NCBI GenBank assembly: GCA_947504275.1
Contig: CANNHA010000004.1
Location: 1 to 51,085, forward strand
Origin: Flavobacteriales bacterium
Lineage (GTDB): Bacteria; Bacteroidota; Bacteroidia; Flavobacteriales_D; Sanyastnellaceae
DNA length: 51,085 nucleotides
Direction of reading: 5' to 3'
The notes under the pieces are model-generated. The model did no database searches, had not been told where the DNA came from, and was given only the letters and a program-made list of their open reading frames with translations. This document shows, piece after piece, positions 1 to 8,558 of this stretch (its first letter is position 1; every line of letters starts with the position of its first letter). The translations under genes and the position numbers were made by a program.

Positions 1-818
1 AGTTTCAGTAGATCCACCTTCTCTTTCACCAGCTTCATCTTTCCTGCCTCAATCTTGGAAAAGTCTAAAATCTGATTAATCAATTCCATAAGCGTCAATG
101 CAGAGTCATTGAGATGCCTAACATACTGGTCTTGTACACCATCTAACTTTGTACTTTTCAACAACTCTCCAAATCCAATAACACCATTCAATGGAGTTCT
201 CAACTCATGGGACATATTCGCCAAAAACTCAGACTTAGCTTTGTTTGCTGAATTGGCCATCGTTGTCTTTAAAACCAATTCCCTGTTCTGCAAATTCCTA
301 CGCACCACAGAACCAATATTGTCAGCCAAGATGCGCAACAAGTGACGAGAATCATCTGTCCATTCTACAAATTGATCTACCGCATCAAATCCAATAAAAC
401 CATACAAAACTTCACTCTCTCGAACGGGGATGCTCAAAAGAGACTTGATACCCTGCGGCTCTAAAATTTCTCTCTCTGGTGCCCAATGCGCAGGTAAACG
501 TTCTAAATCATCTATATATATCTCACCCCCAGTTATCATGGTTTGAATCCAATTGGGAAAAATCTCACTGGGCAAATCCTGCAAATACTCAATCTGCGGA
601 TCAACTCCTTCCTTGCACCACTCATTGGTATTGGAAGCTGTCAGTTTTGACTCGGAGAATTCAAAATAGTACGCTCTATCAACACCAGAAAACGAACCAA
701 TCTTGGAAAGAACAGAATCTAATCGCTCTGAAAAATTCTCTTCATTGGACTGAATGATTAAAGATGTACATTCCACTAACAGTGAATTGAAGGATCTGTA
801 AAATTCTGTACTTTCCAT
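1..818 (-). CDS. GAF-domain sensor histidine kinase, C-terminus cut by window edge
   Basis: Cytoplasmic signal-transduction kinase that would autophosphorylate on histidine and pass the phosphate to a response regulator. The 272 visible codons start at the ATG at 816-818. Residues about 15-170 look like a GAF sensor domain (SLLSIPVRESEVLYGFIGFD, W-T-D-D-S-R). A HisKA dimerisation domain begins near residue 195, with the H-box MSHELRTPLNG; the phosphoacceptor is His204. The ATP-binding HATPase domain must lie beyond base 1. No signal peptide or membrane segment is visible, so the sensor is probably cytosolic. A TATCTTTG promoter element lies 25 bases upstream. It follows carA on the same strand but probably has its own promoter. 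The family call is firm; ligand and partner are unknown. Confidence 0.9.
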   Translation of the reverse strand, partial: MESTEFYRSFNSLLVECTSLIIQSNEENFSERLDSVLSKIGSFSGVDRAYYFEFSESKLTASNTNEWCKEGVDPQIEYLQDLPSEIFPNWIQTMITGGEIYIDDLERLPAHWAPEREILEPQGIKSLLSIPVRESEVLYGFIGFDAVDQFVEWTDDSRHLLRILADNIGSVVRRNLQNRELVLKTTMANSANKAKSEFLANMSHELRTPLNGVIGFGELLKSTKLDGVQDQYVRHLNDSALTLMELINQILDFSKIEAGKMKLVKEKVDLLK

Positions 819-843
819 GTATATTATATTGCTAAATATTAAT

Positions 844-851
844 CAAAGATA
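844..851 (-). promoter_or_regulatory. -7 promoter element TATCTTTG for the histidine kinase
   Basis: Perfect match to the Bacteroidota TAnnTTTG consensus on the minus strand, 25 bases before the ATG. A TTTG that could serve as the -33 element lies at 875-878, with a 23-base spacer, which is slightly long. Confidence 0.55.
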
Positions 852-916
852 GAATAAACTAGCTGGGATTTTTGCAAAGGAGAATTACAATCCCCTGGGC
901 GACTATCAATTAGCCC

Positions 917-2014
917 CTACTTGACCCCTTGTATGAACTGATCAAACAAATACCTCGAATCATGCGGACCGGCGCTGGCTTCTGGATGGTATTGAACACT
1001 GAAAACGTTTTTATTCTTTAATGCAATTCCTGCAATGGTATCGTCATTCAAATGGATATGGGTGACTTCTACATTGTCCTGAGAGGCTATACTTTCCTTC
1101 GAAATAACAAAACCGTGATTTTGACTGGTGATTTCAGCCTTTCCCGTTTTTAAACTCTTGATGGGATGGTTAATGCCGCGGTGTCCATTGAACATCTTCA
1201 CTGTCTTTAGGCCTTGGCTCAATCCAATGATTTGATGTCCCAAACAGATACCAAATCCCGGTACGCCTGAATCTATTAATTCTTTCACCAATTGAATACT
1301 GGATGGCATCGCAGATGGATCACCAGGACCGTTGCTGTACATGATACCACTGGGTTTCCATTCCAAGACCTCCTGCGCAGTTGTATGCATCGGAAACACT
1401 TTACAAAAAGCACCGCGCTCTGTCAAACAACGTACTATGTTTTTCTTGATTCCAAAATCAATCACGGCAACTCTCACCGAGCTATTTTCATCACCTTCAA
1501 AAAAGGGTTCTTTGCAACAAACCTCTTGAGACAACGACAAGCCATCCATCGATGGAACCTGCGCCAATTGCGCTTTCAAATCTTCAATGCTCTTGCTTTC
1601 ATCTGAACTGATGATGCAATTCATTGCGCCAACCTTTCTGATATGGCGAACCAAAGCTCGGGTATCGATATCTGAAATTCCTACAACTTTATCACGAACC
1701 AAATAATCCTGCAAGGTCCCAATGGGTCCAATGCGACTGGCGACATCTGAAAACTTCTTGATGATAATGCCCGAAACTTTGCAGGTTTCGCTCTCAATTT
1801 CATCCACATGAACACCGTAATTGCCAATGTGCGCAGTTGCCATCACCAATACTTGACCAAAATAGGAAGGGTCTGTAAATACTTCCTGATAGCCTGTCAT
1901 GGCTGTATTGAAAGCGATTTCTCCCGTTGTGACTCCAACGTATCCACAAGATTTTCCTTGAAAAACAGTGCCGTCAGCAAGAACTAGGACGGCGGGTTGA
2001 CTAATGCGGTTCAT
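917..2014 (-). CDS. carA: Carbamoyl-phosphate synthase small (glutaminase) subunit
   Basis: Hydrolyses glutamine and channels ammonia to CarB to make carbamoyl phosphate for pyrimidine and arginine synthesis. The 365 residues match the usual CarA length. The N-terminal CPSase small-chain domain (about residues 5-140) is followed by a class I glutamine amidotransferase domain. Its nucleophile is Cys257 in GFGICLGHQ, and the His343/Glu345 pair lies in QYHPEA. carB is not adjacent; pyrB and pyrR lie about 40 kb away in the window. TAACTTCG (2022-2029), a TAnnTTCG promoter element, ends seven bases before the ATG, so the mRNA leader is very short. The identification is secure. Confidence 0.97.
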   Translation of the reverse strand: MNRISQPAVLVLADGTVFQGKSCGYVGVTTGEIAFNTAMTGYQEVFTDPSYFGQVLVMATAHIGNYGVHVDEIESETCKVSGIIIKKFSDVASRIGPIGTLQDYLVRDKVVGISDIDTRALVRHIRKVGAMNCIISSDESKSIEDLKAQLAQVPSMDGLSLSQEVCCKEPFFEGDENSSVRVAVIDFGIKKNIVRCLTERGAFCKVFPMHTTAQEVLEWKPSGIMYSNGPGDPSAMPSSIQLVKELIDSGVPGFGICLGHQIIGLSQGLKTVKMFNGHRGINHPIKSLKTGKAEITSQNHGFVISKESIASQDNVEVTHIHLNDDTIAGIALKNKNVFSVQYHPEASAGPHDSRYLFDQFIQGVK

Positions 2015-2021
2015 TAGACTG

Positions 2022-2029
2022 CGAAGTTA
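2022..2029 (-). promoter_or_regulatory. -7 promoter element TAACTTCG for carA
   Basis: TAnnTTCG variant of the Bacteroidota -7 element on the minus strand, ending 7 bases before the carA ATG. No clear -33 TTTG was found. Confidence 0.45.
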
Positions 2030-2122
2030 AAACATTTCATGTCCTTGGGAAAACGAAAGATTTGAACAAACCATTACCGAATACCTTTTTGAGATTGGAC
2101 GATAAGCATGGCATTATCATTC

Positions 2123-2130
2123 TATTTTCG
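2123..2130 (+). promoter_or_regulatory. -7 promoter element TATTTTCG for the peptidase/ligase/Fic operon
   Basis: TAnnTTCG element 15 bases upstream of the ATG at 2146. It supports that start over the in-frame TTG at 2062, which lies upstream of the element. Confidence 0.45.
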
Positions 2131-2145
2131 TCCAAAATCTGTACA

Positions 2146-2883
2146 ATGAATCAAGACGATCAAGAGAGACATCTGGCTCCTGTAAAAGAAATAACGGTTG
2201 TGGACAGTCGCATCAAGCCTGCTATACTGCCGCCCCATAAGGATTCTAGACTCGACTCGCAATTGTTGAAACATCACCCCCTGTCCAGTGAAGGCATGAC
2301 TTTCCGCGACATGTCCGATGTGGAATCCAAGAAAAAAAGCTTACACGCGATTATTGACCAACTTGACGTGAGTCACAACTTGCGCTATCAGAAGACCCCA
2401 GAGGATACCTATTGCAATGTATATTCATTTGACTATTGTCATTTTTCTAAAGTATATTTACCAACGGTTTGGTGGACGGAGGACTCTTTAAAAAGAGTTT
2501 TGAATGGTGAAGAAGTAAAGCCCATCATGTACGATACCGTAGGACACATCTATTCCAATGCCCTTCATGACTGGCTGTTAACGTGGGGTATTAGTTTTGG
2601 ATGGCAACGGATGACCAGCTTCGACGAGGCTCAACGCAAAGTCAACGAGGAAGGAGGCGTAGGAATTATCTGCGCCAAGCGCGTCACCTTTGGATTGTCG
2701 GGACACATTGTTCCCATCGTACCTGAGACCAAACAAAAACAAGCTTACCGCGAAAACGGTGTAGTTGTCTATCCGCTTCAATCACAAGCTGGAAATGTGA
2801 ACTACAATTATTTTGCTAAGAAAAGGAAAGACTGGTGGAACCATGAACGCTATCAAAGGTATGTCGTGTATTACCATGCTTAA
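2146..2883 (+). CDS. Predicted NlpC/P60-like cysteine peptidase or amidase, first gene of a three-gene operon
   Basis: A 245-residue protein of uncertain function. The second half has features of a papain/NlpC-like thiol hydrolase: Cys90 in DTYCNVYSFDYC, a run ending VYLPTVWWT, and His187 in LSGHIVPIVPE, in the Cys-then-His order expected of such a fold. The N-terminal ~65 residues are polar and low in complexity. There is no signal peptide, so it should act in the cytosol unless exported another way. An in-frame start at 2062 is possible, but the promoter element at 2123-2130 favours ATG 2146. The next gene starts 45 bases downstream. The assignment rests on motif reading; a phage-endolysin-type amidase or a deamidase toxin domain are alternatives. 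Confidence 0.6.
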   Translation: MNQDDQERHLAPVKEITVVDSRIKPAILPPHKDSRLDSQLLKHHPLSSEGMTFRDMSDVESKKKSLHAIIDQLDVSHNLRYQKTPEDTYCNVYSFDYCHFSKVYLPTVWWTEDSLKRVLNGEEVKPIMYDTVGHIYSNALHDWLLTWGISFGWQRMTSFDEAQRKVNEEGGVGIICAKRVTFGLSGHIVPIVPETKQKQAYRENGVVVYPLQSQAGNVNYNYFAKKRKDWWNHERYQRYVVYYHA

Positions 2884-2928
2884 GGACTTTTCAAACCGAA
2901 CCAAATCGACCAATACACAACGACACAC

Positions 2929-4416
2929 ATGACAAATAACCCGATTAATAAATACTTCTGGGGCATTGGGTTAGAGAATGAAACCTATTTTCAAATGGAG
3001 GAATGGCTCATCGTGGATGGCCAATTTATCCGTGAAGAAATGGGCCGTGAAAGATACAGTATCAACTATTTGAATTGTTACAAAGAAGGCACACTTGATA
3101 TTTTATTGGCCGCAGCTTTTGATTCTGAAAAAAAGTACCGCGTCAGCAGAATGATCAACAGCCACTCATTGGACAAGATGGATGTGCATTACGAGCACAA
3201 GACCTTGCTTTCCAAAACCCCCAATTTGGAAAATCCAGACTACTCAGGAAAGTCCATATTGGAAACATTCTTGGAGCAACAGCCCCATGCCATACAAAGT
3301 TTATTGACCCAAAAGAACAACCCCAATGGGCCCATTATTTTTGATGGAGATACCATTGAGTTTGTCACCAAATATTTCGAGAACCGCACAGTTGAAGACA
3401 CCGTTCGTGAATTGCAAGCCACCAAAAAAGTTTTCTTGGATAAATTGAATGAGTCCAAAGTTATTCCCGGTCACTTGCATTTCACGGATTACAATGTGGG
3501 CATCAACATGTTCATGACCAACCAAAAGAATTTGGTCTTGTTTAACAACGGAACGTTTCACTTTCACTTTACCCTGCCTACCCTCACATCGGACAGCCGC
3601 ATTGTGGACCATGGGCAATTTGACAAGGTGCACGGCAATGCCATTTATTTATTGCAGTGGTTTGAGCCGCTCTTCATCAGCACCCTGGGCAGTCCCGATA
3701 TCATGGGTGTGATCAGCAAAAAACATGGATTGCAAGACCAATTTGCTTGTGGGTCCATGCGCAACGCCATGTCTCGATACACCGGAGTGGGCACTTATCA
3801 CGAAAGCATGGCCAAGGGAAAAATCCTCACCTACCCTGTTGAGGATTTTAGAAAGATATTAAAATTTGACAAAGAAGACAACATCTGGTGGCGCGATCAA
3901 ATTGAGAACGCCCTATCTTATGAGTTGCTGACCGACCTGGGTCTAGACTTCAATCGGGAGAAACTCTACCAAAGTGGATTTGAGTTCCGCAGTTTTGATG
4001 AATTCCCCGCTAGCCACCTATCCGATGTATTGCATGCCATCGTCCTTATCAGCGAGCATGCGCTACAATTTGATGCCGTTCCCTGGTGCACAGACAACAT
4101 CACCTGGAACAACATTGTTTTTCGTGCTTTAAAAGATGGTCACCAAACCACCATCTCAGTTGAAGAACAAAAAGAGTTATTGGAAATTTTCCGATTGAAT
4201 CATTTGACATCAAAAGCGAGCGGCGATCAAAAATTAGATGCGTTTTTCTTTGGGATTCTTGAGGACTTGCATCACCAGTACCAAGACCAAAACCAAATCA
4301 TGGATTCTCTTTTGGGACATCGTGCAGAGGCCGCGCCGCATTGGGATAATTTCAATCAATATCAAGTGGAGCAGCACTTGTTGCAACTCACCGCCATTGC
4401 AGATGAGAGCCATTGA
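2929..4416 (+). CDS. Glutamate-cysteine-ligase-like carboxylate-amine ligase (putative amidoligase)
   Basis: A 495-residue cytosolic protein. Several short motifs recall glutamate-cysteine ligases of the glutamine-synthetase fold: an N-terminal acidic strand WGIGLENET (11-19), DTIEFVT (141-147), a central basic/aromatic strand NNGTFHFHFTLPT (206-218), WFEPLF (244-249) and FEFRSFDEFP (351-360). Enzymes with this fold use ATP to join a carboxylate to an amine. I infer an amidoligase activity, with unknown substrate. It sits between a cysteine-peptidase-like gene (45 bases upstream) and a Fic gene (30 bases downstream), which argues against ordinary glutathione synthesis. No gshB-like gene is in the window. 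Fold confidence is moderate and function confidence is low. Confidence 0.55.
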   Translation: MTNNPINKYFWGIGLENETYFQMEEWLIVDGQFIREEMGRERYSINYLNCYKEGTLDILLAAAFDSEKKYRVSRMINSHSLDKMDVHYEHKTLLSKTPNLENPDYSGKSILETFLEQQPHAIQSLLTQKNNPNGPIIFDGDTIEFVTKYFENRTVEDTVRELQATKKVFLDKLNESKVIPGHLHFTDYNVGINMFMTNQKNLVLFNNGTFHFHFTLPTLTSDSRIVDHGQFDKVHGNAIYLLQWFEPLFISTLGSPDIMGVISKKHGLQDQFACGSMRNAMSRYTGVGTYHESMAKGKILTYPVEDFRKILKFDKEDNIWWRDQIENALSYELLTDLGLDFNREKLYQSGFEFRSFDEFPASHLSDVLHAIVLISEHALQFDAVPWCTDNITWNNIVFRALKDGHQTTISVEEQKELLEIFRLNHLTSKASGDQKLDAFFFGILEDLHHQYQDQNQIMDSLLGHRAEAAPHWDNFNQYQVEQHLLQLTAIADESH

Positions 4417-4446
4417 AAGTAAATTTCTTTTTTCAAAGTTGTGAAA

Positions 4447-4995
4447 ATGAAAAACATCGATCAGCAAAGCATTGAAAAAGCATTTCACTTGTTTGAAAGT
4501 GGCCAAATTGACAAAATAGAAATTGGCACTGCCGCTGGCCTAATGACCATAAACCATTACTTGTTCGAAGGGCTATACCCTTTCGCTGGCATCATTAGAA
4601 CACAAAATATATCCAAAGGAGGATTCCGATTTGCAACGGCGCTTTACTTGGCCGAGGCTTTGCATAAAATAGAAAACATGGCAGAGGAAAATTTTGATGC
4701 CATCATTCAAAAATATGTAGAGATGAATATTGCCCATCCTTTTTTAGAAGGCAATGGCAGAAGCATGCGCATTTGGCTGGATCTGATTTTAAAGAAACAA
4801 TTGGGCGTTGTTGTCAATTGGCAAAACATTGACAAGCAATTGTATCTGCAAGCCATGGAACGCAGTCCCATCAACGATTTGGAGTTGAGAACCCTCTTGC
4901 AACAGCATTTGACACACGAGGTAAATAATAGGGAAATCATTTTCAAAGGCATCGAGCAATCATACTATTACGAAGGATACAAAAAGGAAGACTGA
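4447..4995 (+). CDS. Class III Fic-domain AMP-transferase with C-terminal inhibitory helix
   Basis: Fic enzymes transfer AMP from ATP to a hydroxyl on a target protein. The 182-residue protein is nearly all Fic core. The catalytic loop [10 protein letters not shown] lies at residues 97-106, with His97 as base. The segment [10 protein letters not shown] (about 55-64) forms the target-docking flap. The C-terminal SYYYEG (172-177) matches the inhibitory motif [S/T]xxxE[G/N], with Glu176, as in the self-inhibited class III enzymes typified by the Neisseria meningitidis Fic protein. That protein and the related FicT toxins modify DNA gyrase. A GTG six bases upstream (4441) is in frame, but the ATG is preferred. 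It is the last gene of the operon. The family and class are clear; the target is unknown. Confidence 0.92.
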   Translation: MKNIDQQSIEKAFHLFESGQIDKIEIGTAAGLMTINHYLFEGLYPFAGIIRTQNISKGGFRFATALYLAEALHKIENMAEENFDAIIQKYVEMNIAHPFLEGNGRSMRIWLDLILKKQLGVVVNWQNIDKQLYLQAMERSPINDLELRTLLQQHLTHEVNNREIIFKGIEQSYYYEGYKKED

Positions 4996-5044
4996 TATTC
5001 AATTTTGAAATGTCTCATGATTGTGTACAACATACACTTTTGAT

Positions 5045-5052
5045 TATCTTGC
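5045..5052 (+). promoter_or_regulatory. -7 promoter element TATCTTGC for the MFS transporter
   Basis: Near-consensus -7 element ending 4 bases before the ATG at 5057. A TTG at 5021-5023 is spaced 21 bases upstream as a -33 element. It suggests leaderless transcription and separates the transporter from the Fic operon. Confidence 0.5.
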
Positions 5053-5056
5053 GCAC

Positions 5057-6412
5057 ATGGAAATGAAAAAATTGGGATTCTGGGATATCTGGAACATGAG
5101 TTTTGGATTCTTGGGCATTCAAATGGGCTTTGCCCTTCAGAACGGAAACGCCTCTCGTATATTACAAGAGTACGGTGCCGATGTTCATGAACTTTCTTGG
5201 TTTTGGTTGGTCGCTCCATTAACAGGAATGATTGTTCAGCCCATCATTGGTTATTACAGTGATCGCACTTGGAATCGCTTGGGCAGACGCAAACCCTATT
5301 TCTTAGCAGGCACGTTAATCTGCTGTTTAGCACTGATTCTATTGCCCAACAGTGGCGCTTGGTTCACGGCCAAATCAGCTTTAATGATTGGCGCTGGTGT
5401 ATTGATGCTCATGGATGCCAGCATTAATGTAGCCATGGAACCGTTTCGCGCGCTTGTTGCGGACAATTTACCCGACCATCAGCGTACCTACGGATTCACC
5501 ATCCAAACCTTCTTGATCGGAATTGGGGCTGTAGTAGGATCCTGGCTACCTTGGATGTTAACCAACTGGTTTGGGGTGTCCAATGAAGGTGCAAATGGCG
5601 GAATTGGTGACAATATCATTTACTCTTTCTACATCGGAGCATTGGTTTTTATTACAACCATCTTGATCACCATTTGGAAAACACGTGAGTATCCTCCTCA
5701 AGAATACGAAGCCATTCATGGTAAAATGGAAGAAGAGAAATTGGGCTTTGGGCAAATCGTTAAGGACTTTGTTAATATGCCATCTACCATGCGTCAATTG
5801 GGGCTGGTGCAGTTTTTCACCTGGTTCGCGCTTTTCACCATGTGGGTATTCACCACGCCTGCTTTGGTAGAACACGTCTTTCAAATTCCAGTAGATGCCG
5901 ATGGCCATCCCATGGGCGCGGCTGCGGAGCAAGCGGCCAAAGATGCCGGAGACTGGGTGGGCATTTTGTTTGGTATTTACAACGGCGTTAGTGCTATCTA
6001 CGCTTTGATGCTGCCCAGTATTGCCGCAAAATTGGGACGCAAAGGAACACACGCATTCTCACTTTTGGCCGGGGGCGTTGGTTTAATCAGTATCTTTTTC
6101 ATTCACGATAAAAACATGCTCATTGTTCCCATGATTGGAATCGGTATGGCATGGGCCTCCATTTTGGCCATGCCTTATGCCATTCTCGCAGGATCTATTC
6201 CTGCAGGAAAAATGGGGGTTTACATGGGTATCTTCAACTTTTTCATTACCCTACCCCAGATTGTCAACGGTATTTTTGGCGGACCAATGGTAAAATACCT
6301 TTTTGAAGGGCGCGCCATTTACGCCATTGTATTGGGCGGAATCTTTATGCTGTGTGCCGCGTTGGTGGTGGTGTTTGTGAAAGAGCAAAACAATATTCGC
6401 ATCAAACATTAA
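5057..6412 (+). CDS. MFS sugar transporter (SLC45/GPH-like)
   Basis: Inner-membrane carrier, 451 residues, with about 12 predicted membrane segments. The N-terminus (WDIWNMSFGFLGIQMGFALQ) and the loop between segments 2 and 3 (IIGYYSDRTWNRLGRRKPYF) are typical of the SLC45-like/GPH sugar:cation symporters common in Bacteroidota. A sugar substrate is a family inference; no glycosidase is adjacent to specify it. The start is set at ATG 5057, not the upstream in-frame TTG at 5021, because the TTG falls in the probable -33 element. ribA follows 22 bases downstream but has its own promoter element. Confidence 0.85.
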   Translation: MEMKKLGFWDIWNMSFGFLGIQMGFALQNGNASRILQEYGADVHELSWFWLVAPLTGMIVQPIIGYYSDRTWNRLGRRKPYFLAGTLICCLALILLPNSGAWFTAKSALMIGAGVLMLMDASINVAMEPFRALVADNLPDHQRTYGFTIQTFLIGIGAVVGSWLPWMLTNWFGVSNEGANGGIGDNIIYSFYIGALVFITTILITIWKTREYPPQEYEAIHGKMEEEKLGFGQIVKDFVNMPSTMRQLGLVQFFTWFALFTMWVFTTPALVEHVFQIPVDADGHPMGAAAEQAAKDAGDWVGILFGIYNGVSAIYALMLPSIAAKLGRKGTHAFSLLAGGVGLISIFFIHDKNMLIVPMIGIGMAWASILAMPYAILAGSIPAGKMGVYMGIFNFFITLPQIVNGIFGGPMVKYLFEGRAIYAIVLGGIFMLCAALVVVFVKEQNNIRIKH

Positions 6413-6419
6413 TTGATTC

Positions 6420-6427
6420 TATCTTTG
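6420..6427 (+). promoter_or_regulatory. -7 promoter element TATCTTTG for ribA
   Basis: Perfect TAnnTTTG match, seven bases before the ribA ATG. TTCG at 6396-6399 is a candidate -33 element with a 20-base spacer. The transporter stop codon at 6410-6412 falls inside the promoter. Confidence 0.6.
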
Positions 6428-6434
6428 CGCCCGC

Positions 6435-7007
6435 ATGACGCAAAGAGTTTCTGCACAACTGCCAACTGCATTCGGGGAGTTTACCCTTATCAGTTTTCCC
6501 AATGGAGATGACTTCCATCCCCATGTTGTTTTATTGAACAACAATTGGAAAACGACACCCACCATTCGCATTCATTCAGAGTGTCTCACCGGTGATGCCT
6601 TGGGTTCCCTGCGTTGCGATTGTGGACATCAATTGCATCATGCCCAACAATACATCCATGAGCACGGAGGAGCGATATTGTATTTGAGACAGGAAGGTCG
6701 GGGCATTGGGCTTAACGAAAAGATCAAAGCATATGCCTTGCAGGACCAAGGTCATGATACCGTTTCAGCCAACATCGCTTTGGGCCATCCTGCGGATGCG
6801 CGTGATTATGATTTGGTCAAAGAAATTCTAACAGAATTGAAATTGACCACCTTTCACATCATCACCAATAACCCAGCAAAAATTGAAGCATTAAAATCCA
6901 TGGGATTTCATATTGAAAACGTGATTGCTTCGCCCAACAACCGCAATCCGCACAACGCGAATTATCTTGACGCAAAGCGCGATCAGATGGGCCACCAGAT
7001 TGGCTAA
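6435..7007 (+). CDS. ribA: GTP cyclohydrolase II
   Basis: Opens GTP to 2,5-diamino-6-ribosylamino-4-pyrimidinone phosphate, the first committed step of riboflavin synthesis. The 190-residue, single-domain form lacks the RibB (DHBP synthase) fusion often seen in this phylum. Zinc ligands are Cys50, Cys61 and Cys63 in CLTGDALGSLRCDCG. The substrate/active-site loop LRQEGRGIGL lies at 84-93. It ends with NNRNPHNANYLDAKR. The stop codon directly abuts the stop of the convergent outer-membrane protein gene, with no bases between them. No other rib gene is in the window. Confidence 0.95.
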   Translation: MTQRVSAQLPTAFGEFTLISFPNGDDFHPHVVLLNNNWKTTPTIRIHSECLTGDALGSLRCDCGHQLHHAQQYIHEHGGAILYLRQEGRGIGLNEKIKAYALQDQGHDTVSANIALGHPADARDYDLVKEILTELKLTTFHIITNNPAKIEALKSMGFHIENVIASPNNRNPHNANYLDAKRDQMGHQIG

Positions 7008-8558
7008 TCAAAAAGGATCTGCGGGAACTGGCGGAGGAATGTTGTACTCCTCATATTCATCTTTCTTATCTACGGGTTCTGAAATTCTCCAACCGATAGA
7101 AAATTGCAGAACAAATTGCTGCGCGTTAACAGAAGCTCTAGACATAGCCGTTGCCCCCGATATTGGGTCGGCTGGCAAATCATACAAGGTGTAGGCCATG
7201 GATTGGAAATGCATACCAGCGCCAAGTTCAAAGAAAAAGTTGGGACTTCTATAACCCATGCCCACATTGCCCATTGCACGTGAAGAGGCGTCATCATAAG
7301 GACGGGTTTGATACATTCCTCCGAAGCGGGCTCTGAAATTTTCGTTCAACCTAAACTCCATACCAGTCTTGACAATAGTAGATGTCATACCCATGCCTCT
7401 GACCGCTGCGTTCTCTGCGCCGTAGGCATAACTACCTTGTTCACTGGGATCAATTCGACCCGCGCCAAAATTCACGGTCTCCATATCCAATGTCCAAATT
7501 CCTTTGTCTTTTATGTTAACAGCAGAATTGAATTGAAAACGCTGCGGAGTATTGATGAGGTATTCTATTTCATTGATGGGTGAGGTGGCATTGTAATCAT
7601 TGTTGGCAAATGAAGTGACCATCGAGGTGGAGAATTGGTCCCGCACTAAATAATTGGATCGGCTGTGAAAAGCTGCTCCCAAACGCAGCCAAGGGAACAA
7701 CTCGGGCACATAAATCAAACCCAAACGCAATTGAAAAGCGGAGGCGTTAATGTCTAGATTTTGATCGTAGATCATGCTCTTCATATCGTTTCCTTGATCA
7801 GGATACTCTTCCTGATGACTCATTTCTTGCACGAAACTCATGTTGCGCAGGGCAACTGTTCCGCCGATAAAGAGTTGGTCGCGAAAGTTGGCAGAAAAAG
7901 TGTAATTCAAATCCCACTTTTTTCCAACTTCAGAAATGCTTCGCTTTTGAATAACACTGGTACTTACTCCGCCGTAATTGGCATAAAACTCATCCACTGT
8001 TCCTGGCAGGGTGTCAATTCCGTAGGTGTACCAAGCCAAACCTGCATCAAATGGGTAATAAGACAACAATGAATCGCCGTGAATACCATTTACTCCCAAT
8101 GCCATTGCATCCAACAAACTTTTGCCTTTGGTTTCAAAATCAATAGCGATATCACGTTTATAGAAATCCACATTGCCAAAAGAAAAAGCACCATTGAAGT
8201 AGCGCCAATCGCGGGACTTGGATGCATAATTTCTTACATAGGTGAAGTGATCAATGGGCAATTGGACATTGCCTGTGGTTTGTTTCTGCCCCTCCCAATT
8301 TCCGGTATGAAAATCAAGCATCAGTCGAGCGCCCAAGTCCATCACACCCGAGCGATAAACAGCCATTCCAGCGGGGTTAGTGAAAGCCGAACTTGGATCT
8401 GCTCCGACGGCTCCATAGGCACCGCCCATTCCAAATGAACGAGCCGAAACAAATGGGTGATCGTCAATCAAACGAAAAACGTCCAATGAAGATTGCGAAC
8501 TAGCAAGTTGTACAAAAAAACAACTTAATACTAGGGTGAAATAAGAGATACTTCTCAT
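7008..8558 (-). CDS. FadL/OmpP1-like outer-membrane transport protein
   Basis: Predicted outer-membrane beta-barrel of 516 residues with a signal peptide (cleavage near ASS-QSS, about residue 21). The mature N-terminus has HPFVSARSFGMGGAYGAVGA followed by ADPSSAFTNPAGMA, the N-terminal hatch motif of the OmpP1/FadL/TodX group, which take up hydrophobic compounds. Many alternating aromatic strands follow, and the C-terminal LQFSIGWRI is strand-like. The last ~25 residues are Pro- and acid-rich. Its ATG overlaps the stop of the upstream lipoprotein gene (ATGA, 8555-8558), so the two are translationally coupled. The substrate is unknown. Confidence 0.8.
   Translation of the reverse strand: MRSISYFTLVLSCFFVQLASSQSSLDVFRLIDDHPFVSARSFGMGGAYGAVGADPSSAFTNPAGMAVYRSGVMDLGARLMLDFHTGNWEGQKQTTGNVQLPIDHFTYVRNYASKSRDWRYFNGAFSFGNVDFYKRDIAIDFETKGKSLLDAMALGVNGIHGDSLLSYYPFDAGLAWYTYGIDTLPGTVDEFYANYGGVSTSVIQKRSISEVGKKWDLNYTFSANFRDQLFIGGTVALRNMSFVQEMSHQEEYPDQGNDMKSMIYDQNLDINASAFQLRLGLIYVPELFPWLRLGAAFHSRSNYLVRDQFSTSMVTSFANNDYNATSPINEIEYLINTPQRFQFNSAVNIKDKGIWTLDMETVNFGAGRIDPSEQGSYAYGAENAAVRGMGMTSTIVKTGMEFRLNENFRARFGGMYQTRPYDDASSRAMGNVGMGYRSPNFFFELGAGMHFQSMAYTLYDLPADPISGATAMSRASVNAQQFVLQFSIGWRISEPVDKKDEYEEYNIPPPVPADPF

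Noticed and set aside
5558-6052. 164-residue open frame antisense to the MFS transporter
   Set aside because: Unnatural composition, no start signal, and it lies fully within a conserved transporter gene.
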